Shown piece by piece: positions 46,550 through 57,056 of a stretch of DNA of 64,000 nt (positions are counted from its first letter, which is position 1; the number at the start of each line of letters is the position of its first letter). The notes under the pieces are model-generated. The model saw only the letters and a list, made by a program, of their open reading frames with translations. It did not search any database and was not told the origin of the DNA. The DNA is from Protea cynaroides (lineage: Eukaryota > Streptophyta > Magnoliopsida > Proteales > Proteaceae). The stretch is from the NCBI GenBank assembly GCA_028583415.1, contig CM053270.1, positions 49,492,663 through 49,556,662 of the forward strand. The letters are read 5' to 3'. The position numbers and the translations under genes were made by a program.

Positions 46550-47317
46550 GGATTGGTTAGTTGCGAACCCAGTTTGCAGCCCTCACCAGCAGGGGCTTAC
46601 GTGTTGGTATGGATAGAGTATCAGGGGAAGTATTGGCGGTGTTTGATCCGGACGCTTTAGCTCTATCTCTATTCCATGGTAGGACACATGTGGGATGACA
46701 GTGGTGTTTGATCCATTGGATGGCTTCACACACTCGTGTATAGAGGTGTGGTGGCCGCCAATCCTTTCTATAGCACATTGTAAACTTAAATCATACCATA
46801 ATGTGAATGTTACTCATGCATATGTTTGTTGCATTGTCTGGTTGTCTTACTGAGCTAAGTTGTGAGCTCACCCTGTATATATATATACATGTTTTTTTAT
46901 GTTGATGCAGGTTATACGGTGGAGGATTACCTAAATGCTCCAGTATACGGAGGCGTGGCTGCTTTGGACATGCAAGCAGGAGAAGACGAGCATAACGCTT
47001 CATGCGAGTGCCCTTTCTGCGTGTACCTCTAGGATTTGATTTAATTCATTTTATTTATTTTCAGTTGGAGATACAGTTGGTGTAAGAATATTTATTTATG
47101 TTTTGGTGTGAAAAATAACTGGATATTTATTTAAATTTATCAATAGATTACTTAGTTCATTTTATTTAAAGACTTTCGCTATTTTATTATATTCTGATTA
47201 TGGTTATGTGCAATGGTTTGTATGAGTGGATACGGTCTTATTGAGATCCTGGTGTGAACCATTGGTTCAGTGACGGTTCACTCACACTTCTGGTTCGTCC
47301 AGAATTGGGATGTGACA
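46550..47317 (+). mobile_element. 3' fragment of a type-2 gypsy LTR
   Basis: It aligns with the second third of the C LTR onward (from about 19942) to ATGTGACA. It begins exactly at the outer end of LTR E, so E or its ancestor inserted into it. The left half is not found in the window. Confidence 0.85.
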
Positions 47318-47819
47318 TTAGGGGCTTGACAAGAATGAGGGTTGTTACCCAAGACTCAGTTACAGCTGAGAATGTGGTCGGTGTTGTAGCACCTGGTTTG
47401 TAGGTGCAACCATAGCATTAAAGAAGCGTATTGGGTATAATACGAACCCCTGATTAGGGTATTACCCCATGGACTAGCCATTACACATCTTGTTGGTGAA
47501 CCACATTACATACTGTGTCATGTGGATGTTTTTACGTGTATTGTGTATATTAAGTGCATGGTTTGTAGGCTGGGTGTACACACTGGAAAGGCCAAGCCAT
47601 AGGATATTGTTGCCTATTGTTGTGTGGCATAGTGTGTTATACGAAATATGTTTATATGAACAAGTGTATGAACAAGCTTCCTAGTTAGCTCAAGGTAGCA
47701 CAGTGTACCCAGACAGCTCAAGGCAACATTGCTAACATACTCTAGGCAAACTTTAAAGTTTAAAGAAGGATTTTGAGACACTTATTCACCCCCCTCTCAG
47801 TCTCAACCTGGGAATCACA
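47318..47819 (+). mobile_element. Ty1/copia element F, 3' portion of 5' LTR
   Basis: Sequence up to GGGAATCACA, followed by the primer-binding-like TGGTATTAGAGCTGAG at 47822. The left part is cut by the type-2 LTR fragment. There is no overlap with the surviving 3' LTR part, so LTR identity cannot be tested directly. Confidence 0.65.
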
Positions 47820-47896
47820 ATTGGTATTAGAGCTGAGTTCCTAAAGAAAGAAGACTAACAGCTTCGGGTATTGATAGTAGTGAGAGGCAGTGAGAA

Positions 47897-49950
47897 ATGG
47901 CATTCAGTGAAGACCATCACAGGCAGGGGATGAGTCTAATTACAATATTTGAAAGGTCAGGATGGAAACATATCTGATAGCCCAAGGTTATGAAGTTTGG
48001 CTAGCAGTGAAAAACGAATACACACTCTCCAAAAGACATCATAGATGCAATAGAAATAAAATAAAAAAGAGAAAATGAATCCAAAGCAATCACAATTTTT
48101 ATGGCATTACTAGTGAGCAATGAGCTCACCAGAGTAATCAGTTGTCCCACCTCTAAAGAAATTCAAGACAAGCTGAAAAATGTACATAAGGGAGACAACA
48201 AAATCAAAGAGGTCAAGTTACAAATTTTGAGATCTCAGTTTGAGAGTTTGAAAATGGCTAAAGGAGAGACCATTGAGTTCTATCTTAATAGGGTAAATGG
48301 CATCACCAATACAATCAGAGCATTGGGTAAAAAGATAAAGGAGATAAATGTTGTCAAGAAGATTACAAGAACTCTGCCTAAGTTGTACAATGCAAAGGCG
48401 TCAGCACTAGAATAATTATCTACCTCGGATAGCTTGACTACTGATGATTTATATGGCATTTTGACCACATATGAAATGAGGGTGATAAAACCAAAGCCAG
48501 TAGAGAAAGAAGCAACTTTTGAAGCCATAAGAAAATTAAAAATAAAAAACCAAGTGAAAAGTCAAAAGCAAAAGAGATCAGTGAATCTAATGACTCAGAT
48601 GATGAGTTGATTGCCTATCTTGCCGAAAGACTTAAAAAGAGAAGTGAAAAATATAAAGGTATGTCAACATTGAAATGCTTCAACTGTAGAGGCATAAGAC
48701 ACTTTGCATCTAAGTGTCCAAAGAAGCGAAGAGTCTATGACTCAAATGATGAAGATCTCAAGGAAAGTCAAGACAAAAAAGGAAAAAAAGACATTTATGC
48801 CCAATAAGAGAAGTCTACTTACAAAGAAGAACAACCATTCCTCAGATGAATCAGCAGAGGATGATGATGATGAGGTTCTCTTTATGGTCCTTCTTGATGA
48901 GCTTCAAGGGAAGAAGAAAAAATCTAAAAAGAAAGATGGAATTGAAGAAGAGTCTGATCTTGAGGCTAAGTTATTTGTAGCTCTTACAGAACTCGAAACA
49001 GAGAGGAAGAAGAACAAAAATTTAAATGATCAATATAATAAAGCAACTGAGTTAATCAGTCAACTGAAGTCACTATTGAAGAAGCAAGAAAAATAACAAA
49101 TGGTATGAACAGTGAGCTATCTTCAAAGATTGATGAATGTGCAAAGCTTAAGGAAGAAGTTCTGAGACTTAAAGCTGAGTTTGCAATTTCTACAAAGAAG
49201 AACAAGAGTTACATGGAAGCTACCACATCATCTCCACTAGTGACCATCTTGAAATCAAAGGAGAAGACAGTGACAAATCAAAAGGTTGAGGATGATTCTT
49301 CACTATTAGAAGAAGAAGAAAACATTCTTGATGAGATTTTGAGCTACCAATGATCCTCAAATATCAAATCTGGACCTAGCTATAAGAAACAGAGGGTTGA
49401 AAAGACTAGAGGCAAAGGGTCTATTGACAACCCCATTATGTTTGTCAAAGCAATACAGATGAGGTCACATGTTGAGAAGTAATCTGAGTACAAGACTGAC
49501 AAAGATGGCTTCAGTACAGTCAACCATCACAGGTAGAGGAAGTAAGGCAACAATCTCAGGCAGAAACAGAGCTTCAGAGAGTACTGTTTTGGACGTAAAG
49601 GTTATGGACACAGAGTTGCTGAATGCAAAAGACAAGATAGACAACCAGTGTTTACAAACAGAAATAGTTTTGCTCCTTTAGCAAAGAACAGGATTGAATG
49701 TTTCAGATGTCAGAGATTTGGTTACATAGCTAAAAATTGCCAGACACTCCTTCCATCTCAAAGGCAACCAAGAGGGAATATTAGAAGAAATCCTCCTAAA
49801 AGACCATCTCAAAGAGAAGAAAGAATTGTGAAAAAGAAAAAAAAAGCGAGAAAACCCATCAAAATGAAAGAAAAACAGTATGGGTCAAGAAGAATAAGAA
49901 AAAGGGCAACAAATCTCTCATTGTGCAGACAACTTTTGAGGCCAAAAATA
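47897..49950 (+). pseudogene. gag: Copia element F gag remnants
   Basis: N-terminal 'METYLIAQGYEVWLAV' (about 47960-48010), a UBN2-type gag domain (48101-48415, 'LQILRSQFESLKMAKGETIE'), a first zinc knuckle 'CFNCRGIRHFASKCPK' near 48680, acidic and Lys-rich coiled-coil segments (48790-49350), and a second knuckle 'CFRCQRFGYIAKNC' near 49700. Four or more frames are needed to read it, so it is a fossil. The long coiled coil and two knuckles suggest a SIRE/Maximus-like lineage; this assignment is tentative. Confidence 0.75.
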
Positions 49951-50540
49951 GACCTACACCATGGATCTTAGATAGTGGGTGCTCCACTCACATGATAGGT
50001 GATAAAGAAATTTTTTTCAAGTCTAAATGTTGAAAAAAGTGTATCAGTTAGATTTGAAAACAATGATGGTACAAGGATTGAAGGAAAATGATCTATCGAC
50101 ATTTGCAATGTAGAATTAAAATCCCAGAATGTTTTGCTTGTCAATGGCCAAAAACACAATCTCTTGAGTGTGAGTCAAGTTTATCATCAAGGCAATGAAG
50201 TAACCTTCACTAAAGATGGTTATGTAGTGAAAAATGTTGAAAAGGAAAACGTCATGGAACAAGGGACTAAAACATTGGGCAACCTATATGTTCTTTCAGA
50301 AACCTAACAGTTTACAAGCTGTGTGCTTGGCCAGGTTGTGTTATTGACAAAAAAAGTACTAATGGCAGTGCATTCTTTTTGAAAAATAATTTTATGGCCT
50401 AGCATATCAAGGAACAAAATACTCAGCAATTTCAGTCAATTATGATCTTGTGGTAGATATCTTCACAAAGTCCCTCCCAAAGGACTCATTTGAGACTCTC
50501 AGAGATAAGCTAGGAGTTATGGCTCTTAGTGCGCTATAGA
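49951..50540 (+). pseudogene. pol: Copia element F protease plus RNase H tail (deleted pol)
   Basis: Protease 'PWILDSGCSTHMIGD' at about 49957-50000 and downstream 'HNLLSVSQVYHQGNEVTF'. At about 50330-50440 the sequence jumps to the C-terminal end of pol ('DIFTKSLPKDSFETLRDKLGV', 50457-50520). Integrase, RT and most of RNase H are therefore deleted. Confidence 0.8.
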
Positions 50541-50794
50541 TGGCACAAGTGTAGGGGGAGTTGGTGCCTGCATAGAAACATTGTTCATTTATAGGATTGG
50601 AAAGATGCGGTGGGCACTCCTATATATGTGTCTATGCAGGGGGAGTTCTAATGAAGGGGGAGTTCTGATGAAGGGGGAGCATTAATGAAGGGGAGCTTCA
50701 TTTTTCCCTTTGTACTTGTTGACAAAGGGGGAGAGAGTGCTAGAGATCATGTAGAGATATCATGTAAGTTGCCAACAATTCCAAAGGGGGAGAT
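50541..50794 (+). other. Copia F 3' region with repeated GGGGGAG purine tracts
   Basis: 'AGGGGGAG' or close variants occur at least six times, including the polypurine tract CAAAGGGGGAGAT directly before the LTR. Confidence 0.65.
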
Positions 50795-51039
50795 TGTTGG
50801 AACCTTTGTAAGGTTGTTGAGTTGTTGTCGTTGTTGGCAATGCATTCTAAGTGGTTCTGGTCAGATGATAGAGTCTCAATTAGCATGGTTATGTCTAGGA
50901 CACTAGTTCAGTGCTATGGAAGAGAAAGAGTATGTGTGGGCCCCATTAATGTGGCACTGAGCCCCACTATGGTCCTGTAAAGGGTGTGTCATAGCAGTTG
51001 TAGAGAGTGAAATGTAATGATAGTAATTGATGGCATACT
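50795..51039 (+). mobile_element. Copia element F, 5' portion of 3' LTR
   Basis: Starts TGTTGGAACC after the polypurine tract and is interrupted at 51040 by gypsy LTR G. Confidence 0.75.
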
Positions 51040-52727
51040 TGTAAGACCTGTACCGAACTAACCGATCGTACCACCTTGTACCAGGTCTACCTATCATGGT
51101 CGAGCCACATGGACCAAGTGCGTGAAGGAAAACACAAGACCAGGTATGAAATTGACCCAAAAATAGTAAAATGGAGGGTAGGGTCGCATGCCTAAATAGG
51201 TAGGGTTGGCCCTACCTCAGCAGGGTCCAACCCATGACTTTTGAGTCCTAGGGTCGGATGACTTGAGACCCTAGGGTCGAAAGATTCTGCGACCCTAGCA
51301 TATACCCTAGGCAAACTGACAGAAACCGAAAATTAAGAAACTTTCCTAATTCAAAGGGAACCTTTCCTAAACTCTTTGGGATGGATTTTGGGAGATTTTC
51401 CTCTATAAATAGGACGTCCCCTTAGCCTCTTTCACTCCTTTTGAAACCCTAATTGATAGTGAGAGAAAGAGAAGAGAAAGAGGAGAAGAAGAAGAGAAGG
51501 AGAATTTGAGAAGACAACTAAAGAGAAGGAATTCAGAGAAATCTCTGAATCTCAACAACCCTAAGGTATGGATACATTCTCCATGAACTATGTAAGACCC
51601 TAAGAATAGTTTATGAAGAAGTTAGGTTTGGGAGAAACCCAAATCATCTACCCATGGATGAGTTTCGAAGGAATCCATGAGGGTAATCATCATAGGCGAT
51701 GGAAAGTGTGTAAAAAGATAGCTATGAGCCATAAAATATTCTTAGGATGGACCTACAAGACTATAGGATCGACCCCATGCTCTCGGAAAGTCCAGGGGGG
51801 CTATGGTCGCACATAGGGTCGATGGGTAACCGACCCTATACCCTGGGGTCTCAGATACCTGCGACCAATCCGGCGACCCATCCTGTGACCCTAGCTTTAC
51901 AGCAAGCTTAAAACTGTTGGAATTAATTCTAATTAAAATCTATCGACTTGTTAGGTTTTCCTAGTGATATAAAGGTGATTCTTAAAGCTTGAAAGAGGAT
52001 CTACACTCAAGCAAAGGTAAGGGAACAAGACCTAAACTAATTGGCTAATAATAAACTGTTTTCGTTTATTGAGTCTAATTCCATGTATGATTCTATGATT
52101 GTATGATTGTAATGTGCATATCACATGTCATCTACTATTCCTGTTATTACTGTTCATGCATATTTAATTCCATTTATTTACAACATGATGATCATAATGA
52201 TGCTAGGAATAGGCATGTGAATGTTTGTGTGTGGTTAGTGTACTTGATGCGAGTGGGGCATCAGGGGAAGTGTGATGTGGTGCGGTCCTAAGCACTTTAG
52301 CCCTATTTCTACTCAACTCTTGTCCACTAACATCGTCGTATCGCCATTACCTTAGCAGAACTATTACGTCGTAGGGCATCAGGGGAGGTGGTCTCGGACC
52401 GTGTAGTTTCTAACTCTGTCGGGGGGCCTTAGCTCTATCTCTGTGGACGTATTGAGTGAGGGATGCTGGGGTGAGGCCTTGGATATACTGTTTGACATCA
52501 GGATTGGTTAGTTGCGAGCCCAGTTTGCAAGCCCTCGCCAACAGGGGCTTACGTGTTGGTATGGGTAGAGCATCAGGGGAAGTGTGATGCGGTGCGGTCC
52601 TAAGCATTTTAGCTCTATCTCTATTCCATGGTGGGTGCATATGGGGACGGCAATGGTGTTTGATCCATTGAACGGTTCCACACACTCGTGTATAGAGGTG
52701 TGGCGGCCTCCAAACCTTTCTATAGCA
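51040..52727 (+). mobile_element. Gypsy LTR G (type 1), right-truncated
   Basis: TGTAAGACCTGTACC... aligns with LTR 34218-36549 until 'CCTTTCTATAGCA' at 52727, then similarity stops. About 600 bp of the 3' end are missing. TATAAAT is at 51404-51410; motif clusters lie at 51177-51310 and 51770-51895. Confidence 0.87.
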
Positions 52728-53429
52728 TAAGCAAGCAACTACAACTCTTCATAGTATTCAAGCTCTTATAAGAACCCAAGCGACTGTCCATTCACAAAGA
52801 GCTCGTAATCTCCTCAACAAAGAGCATAGGTTTCAACCAGAACTCCATTCGTGTAAATCCATTGTAAGTTTCAAGCTCTTATAATGTGGGATTCTAGTGA
52901 AGATCCTCCTTACCAAACGATATCGTCTCCTCTGCCTTACCAAATTTGGGTCGTCTCTCCATATCTGAGGGTTGGAACTACCAATATCATCTCCTTTGCC
53001 CCCTTCGAATTCGATTCCTCCCAAGTGATTAGTGGGATGAATGGGTGGCGGGATGGGGGTGGGGTTGCAGAAGAGAAGCTACTGGAGGAAAGCATGGGAT
53101 TGTGGGATGAGAAGGTGCAAGGAGAGTTATGCAAAACATGGATAAAATTGGAAATAAAAATGAAAGGTACCTTAAGTGTAACATGTATAAAACGTGAGGT
53201 ATCTATGGTATGATTTCTAAAAACGTTAGATACTTCTGTTGTAATTTACCAAAAAAAAATACAACATGGTGATGGGTCCCAATTCTGGAATGGACATGGA
53301 AACGATTTGTCCAATTATGAGGCCCAATTCCATAAGACCCATAAAGCCAATTCGACGGTGAGAATTTGCAGTAATTATTGCTACAAGCCCATCTAGATGG
53401 AAAGGGTAAAAGCATCTTTGGGGTACTTA
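52728..53429. other. Sequence with no recognised gene
   Basis: 'TTCAAGCTCTTATAA' appears twice (about 52758 and 52869), the only internal repeat noticed. The open frame at 52884-53213 (109 codons) has no recognisable domain and no supporting context. Confidence 0.5.
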
Positions 53430-54362
53430 GGGCCCGTTTGATAAAACTTCTGCTTCTGGATTCTGGATTCTGGTTCAAATTTGGATTCTACTCCAAGCTA
53501 CTCTAGGATTATTTTGGAGTAGAAACTTGTTTGATAACGCAATTCTAAAATGGATTTTAGAGCATCTTTGGATTAGAAACATGTTTGATAACACACTATC
53601 CCTCCAATCGAACTCTAGAAAAACAGTCGTAGTAGTGGTGGTGGGCGGTGGTGTTGGTGGTGGTGGTGGAGGCGGCGGTGGTGGTGGTATTGGTGGTGGT
53701 GGTAAAGGTGGCGGCGACGATGGTGGTGGTGGTGGTGGTGGTGGTGGTTGTGGTGGTGGTGGTGGTGGTGGTGGTGGTAGTGGTGGGTGGTGGGCGGTGG
53801 TATTGGTGGTGGTGGTGGAGGCGACGGTGGTGGTGGTGTTGGTGGTGGTGGTAGAGGTGGCGGCGGCGGTGGTGGTGGTTGTGGTGGTGGTGGTGGTGGT
53901 GGTGGTGGTAGAGGTGGCGGCGGTGGTGGTGGTGGTGGTGGCGGTGGTGGTGGTGGGTGGTGGGCGGTGGCGTTGGTGGTGGTGGTGGAGGTGGCGGTGG
54001 TGGTGGTGGTGGTGGTGGTGGTAGAGGTGGCAGTGGCGGTGGTGGTGGCGGTGGTGGTGGTGGTGGTGGTGGTGGTGGTGGTGGTGGTGGTGGTGGTGGT
54101 GGTTGTAGTGGTGGTGGTGGTGGTGGTCAAGTGATAGTCATGTGAGTGTCGACTCTTTTTTTCCTCTTAAAAAGTTGATCCAACAGCTTGGAGCAAGTAT
54201 TTATGACTCCAAAATTTTGGATTCTGGAGTCATTCCGAATCCGGTTCACTCTGTGGGAGTTGGAATCTAACTAGACTTATCAAACGCGCTTCTACTCCAA
54301 AATGACTCCCTGGGAGCCAGAATCCATAGAATCTAGAAGCAGAAGTTTTATCAAACGGGCCC
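53430..54362. mobile_element. PIF/Harbinger-like MITE
   Basis: 28-bp perfect terminal inverted repeats begin GGGCCCGTTTGATAAAACTT. TTA lies directly outside both ends (53427-53429 and 54363-54365), the 3-bp duplication of PIF/Harbinger (Tourist-like) elements. Subterminal sequence is rich in 'GGATTCT' and 'ACTCCAAAAT' in both orientations. It encodes no transposase. The centre is occupied by an expanded GGT array. Confidence 0.85.
53630..54127 (+). repeat. (GGT)n/(GGC) expanded microsatellite inside the MITE
   Basis: About 500 bp of GGT with scattered GGC, AGA and TGG variants, including a higher-order unit ending 'GGTGGGTGGTGGGCGGTGG' near 53783 and 53950. The poly-Gly/Val and poly-Thr/Pro/His frames here are artefacts. 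Confidence 0.95.
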
Positions 54363-54365
54363 TTA

Positions 54366-54590
54366 AGTGAATGGACATCGACCAGGAGAGCTCTTTTAGT
54401 ACTTTAGCTTTATATTTCCCAAAACACCCTTGTGCTGCAGAGAATCCGGACTCCGCACTCCGCACTCCCGCTCCCACACCAAGTTCCTTCGGCTGCTATT
54501 AAAATTCCAAGCAAGGCTAAATCAACAGTCAGCGACGAACCCCTTCAACTGTAAGTCTCAAAAAGCTTTGGTCTCTGGCTTACGAAAACA
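54366..54590 (+). promoter_or_regulatory. Probable proximal promoter and 5' UTR of the TIC22-like gene
   Basis: 225 bp between the MITE and the first ATG of the TIC22 frame. 'TTTATATTT' at 54409-54417 is a possible TATA-like box; CT-rich 'CTCCGCACTCCGCACTCCCG' near 54451 is typical of plant 5' leaders. The MITE therefore ends only about 50 bp upstream of the possible TATA. Confidence 0.45.
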
Positions 54591-55622
54591 ATGCAGTTTC
54601 CTAAATTCAAGCAGCGAGAGATTTCATGTGCTACCAAGCAAGAGAAGCCCAGTCTTCAGCAGAATTTCATTGACATTCGAAACCATTTCTCTGGTTTTCT
54701 GCAGCACATCACATACTCCATTAATCAACAACAGCAAAAGCAGTCCAATTTCCCCTTTTTCAACCCTAACCCTTCTGCCCTGAAAACCCATCTCGAACTA
54801 GCATTGGGGAATCTCGGAAACCAAGCGAAACAGGCTTTCCACAATGGCATTTCCGGTTTTGGCTCTACTTCATCGTCTTCCAGAAGAATCCCATTTTGGG
54901 CTCGAATTTCTGCCCAGAATGAGTCCCTATCTGAGCCTATTCATCGGTTCGACCTCGCCATGTCTACAGAAGCCATTGAAGAGCGTTTAGCTGGTGTGCC
55001 CGTCTATGCCCTCAGCAACTCTGTTGAAGAATTCGTGTTGGTTTCGGGGTCTCAGACGGGGAAATCACTTGGGTTCTTTTGCTTTAAGAAGGAAGACGCT
55101 GAAGCACTTCAGGAGCAAATGAAGTTTATGGACCCTAGGATGCGCCGTGGTTCGAAAGTCGTTGCTGTTGCTCTCAACAAGGTAGAGTGTGAGCGTTTTT
55201 TGTTCCATTATTTTTTGTTTAGTTCCATAAAGGTTCTCCTCTCCTTGAATTTTTTTTTTATTAGGACTTCAGAGTTTAGATGCAGAGGCTGTTAATCGAT
55301 TACTCAGGGTAATTCATGATAATTTCGTGAGAATTTGCTGGTAGAAACGCACTAAGCGCACTCAATGCCTAGTGTATGGCTGTATAGTTATGGCTGTTGC
55401 ACTCATCCTTGATTATTTGCTTAATTTGTTGGTTCATTTTTTTATGTTGAGAGAAATTTTGATAAGCCAACAAGATAGAAATTATGATAAGCCAGTGACA
55501 GAGAATTGAGACGGTTTTTGCAATCTAACCGTCGATGGGGACTGCAGGTTTTCCAGCTGAAGGTTGAAGGAGTTGCCTTTAGGTTTATACCTGATTCTTC
55601 ACAAATCATGAATGCGGTAAAG
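54591..55622 (+). CDS. TIC22: TIC22-like chloroplast import protein, exons 1-2 (3' part outside window)
   Basis: Exon 1 is 54591-55181 (197 codons) and exon 2 is 55548-55622 (25 codons), joined in frame across AAG|GTAGAG...CTGCAG|GTTTTC. Exon 2 ends at AAG|GTGAGT. The N-terminus is rich in Ser, Gln, Lys and Asn, fitting a transit peptide. Family motifs are clear: 'RLAGVPVYALSNSVEEFVLV', 'GFFCFKKEDAEALQEQMKFM', 'DPRMRRGSKVVAVALNK' and 'FQLKVEGVAFRFIPD'. TIC22 proteins sit in the chloroplast intermembrane space and assist precursor proteins between the outer and inner envelope translocons. The roughly 100 C-terminal residues are not found before 64000. The second intron is therefore over 8 kb, or the gene is truncated. 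The ATG chosen is the first in a long frame with a leader-like upstream region. Confidence 0.85.
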
Positions 55623-56843
55623 GTGAGTGGTTCTCAGCATGACTAAATTTGATAAGGTCTTTTTTCTTTTTTCTTTTTTTTTTTTTTTTTTTTTTTGAAT
55701 GGGGAAATTAAGTGTTTTCATCTTGTGCTTTTGGACTTGAATTCGATGGAGTATCAAATAAATTATATTGTGATTAATGGAAGATGCTAGCTATACTAGC
55801 GCATGCTAATAAACATGTTACTGGGAAAATTATAAATTCGTATTGTAAATGTTGCTGTACTTTATACTTTACAAGGAGGTAATTGAGCATTTAGATAATC
55901 TCATTCTGATAGAAATGTTCATTGGAGGACGACTTTATTGTTTTGCCTAGCTATTGAATTGATTTCAAGTTTTATTGGGGGTATTCTAGTGAGTCATTTT
56001 TATTGGGAGTTGCATCCTTTTTGAATTGTCTACATACCCTACATGTTCTATACTTCTTTTGACTAAAGCAGCACATGTATGATACTATTTGGGAGGTCAA
56101 TTTTGGTGTTGTCAAAGTTTTGAGCAAGGTCCTAGCACAACTACTTAAAAGGCGTACCTAGTGCACGAGGCTCCCGTCACTGTGGGCCTTGAGGAGGGGC
56201 TTGTGTACATAGTTTTACCCCCGTTTTGCGAAGAGGTTGTTTACAGATTTGAACCCATAACCTCCATGTCATAATTGAACAACTTTACCGTTGTGTCGAG
56301 GCCCGCCCTCTCTTAAATAAATTATAATTATTTTTTTTTTAAAAAAAACTTAAGGGAACCTTAAGATGCATCATCCTTCTTTCACATTCAGTAATGTATT
56401 TCTCAGTATTTTTGGCATGCAAGCTGTTTCTTTCCGTCTAAGTGGATGAGCTAGTGATATTGCACATAGAGATCATATCTCATGTGTTGTCTTTACTGAA
56501 GATAATTTTCTAGTCACTTCTTAGTGTATTTTATTTCCTCGGGTTTCAACTTATATCCTCCACTCCCTTTCTGGCCTTTCTTTGTATACTTGTGCGTCCC
56601 TGATATGTGGTGATGTCTTGAGTCACCATTTGAGTCACCAACTATTCTTACTGAATCCAATACTTTGAGGCTTGATTGATGTGTCATTAGTGTTTCCTAG
56701 AGCTCACTGATCGGAGCAAGATGATTCTTTTACAAGAACAAACTCCTTTCCTTGAAACATGTCCTTTGTTATCTGGTTTTCCTTTTTATCTGACATTCGG
56801 GACATGACCAAGAAGTTTCCTATGTCATTTGGTGATTCCAGGT

Positions 56844-57043
56844 TGTTGAATAATGGAATGACTTATCTATAATAGACAGAGGTCCTCTTATTTATAATAT
56901 GAGAATGAATAAAAAGAAAGAAAGAGGTAGTACAGATAATACAATACAGGTAGTACAATGTGGGTAGTACAAGTAGTACAAATGTACAATATAGGTAGTA
57001 CAATGATTCTAGACAAAAACTGAACTATGTAATATTCTCAACA
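56844..57043 (-). repeat. 3' LTR of copia H
   Basis: 200 bp. It has more 'GTAGTACAA' tandem units than the 5' LTR, which explains most of the 23-bp length difference. Confidence 0.9.
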
Positions 57044-57056
57044 CTCCCCCTCAAGT

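Noticed and set aside
52884..53213. 109-codon plus-strand frame
   Set aside because: No recognisable domain, overlaps minus-strand frames of similar length, and no splice or promoter context.
53527..54145. Gly/Val-rich and Thr/Pro/His-rich frames of 60-171 codons
   Set aside because: Translation of a GGT microsatellite; open in all frames and inside a MITE.
55259..55302. Possible mini-exon in TIC22 intron 1 (TTATTAG|GACTTC...CTCAGG|GTAATT)
   Set aside because: Exon 1 joins exon 2 in frame without it, the family has no residues there, and its length would shift the frame. It could at most be an alternative exon.
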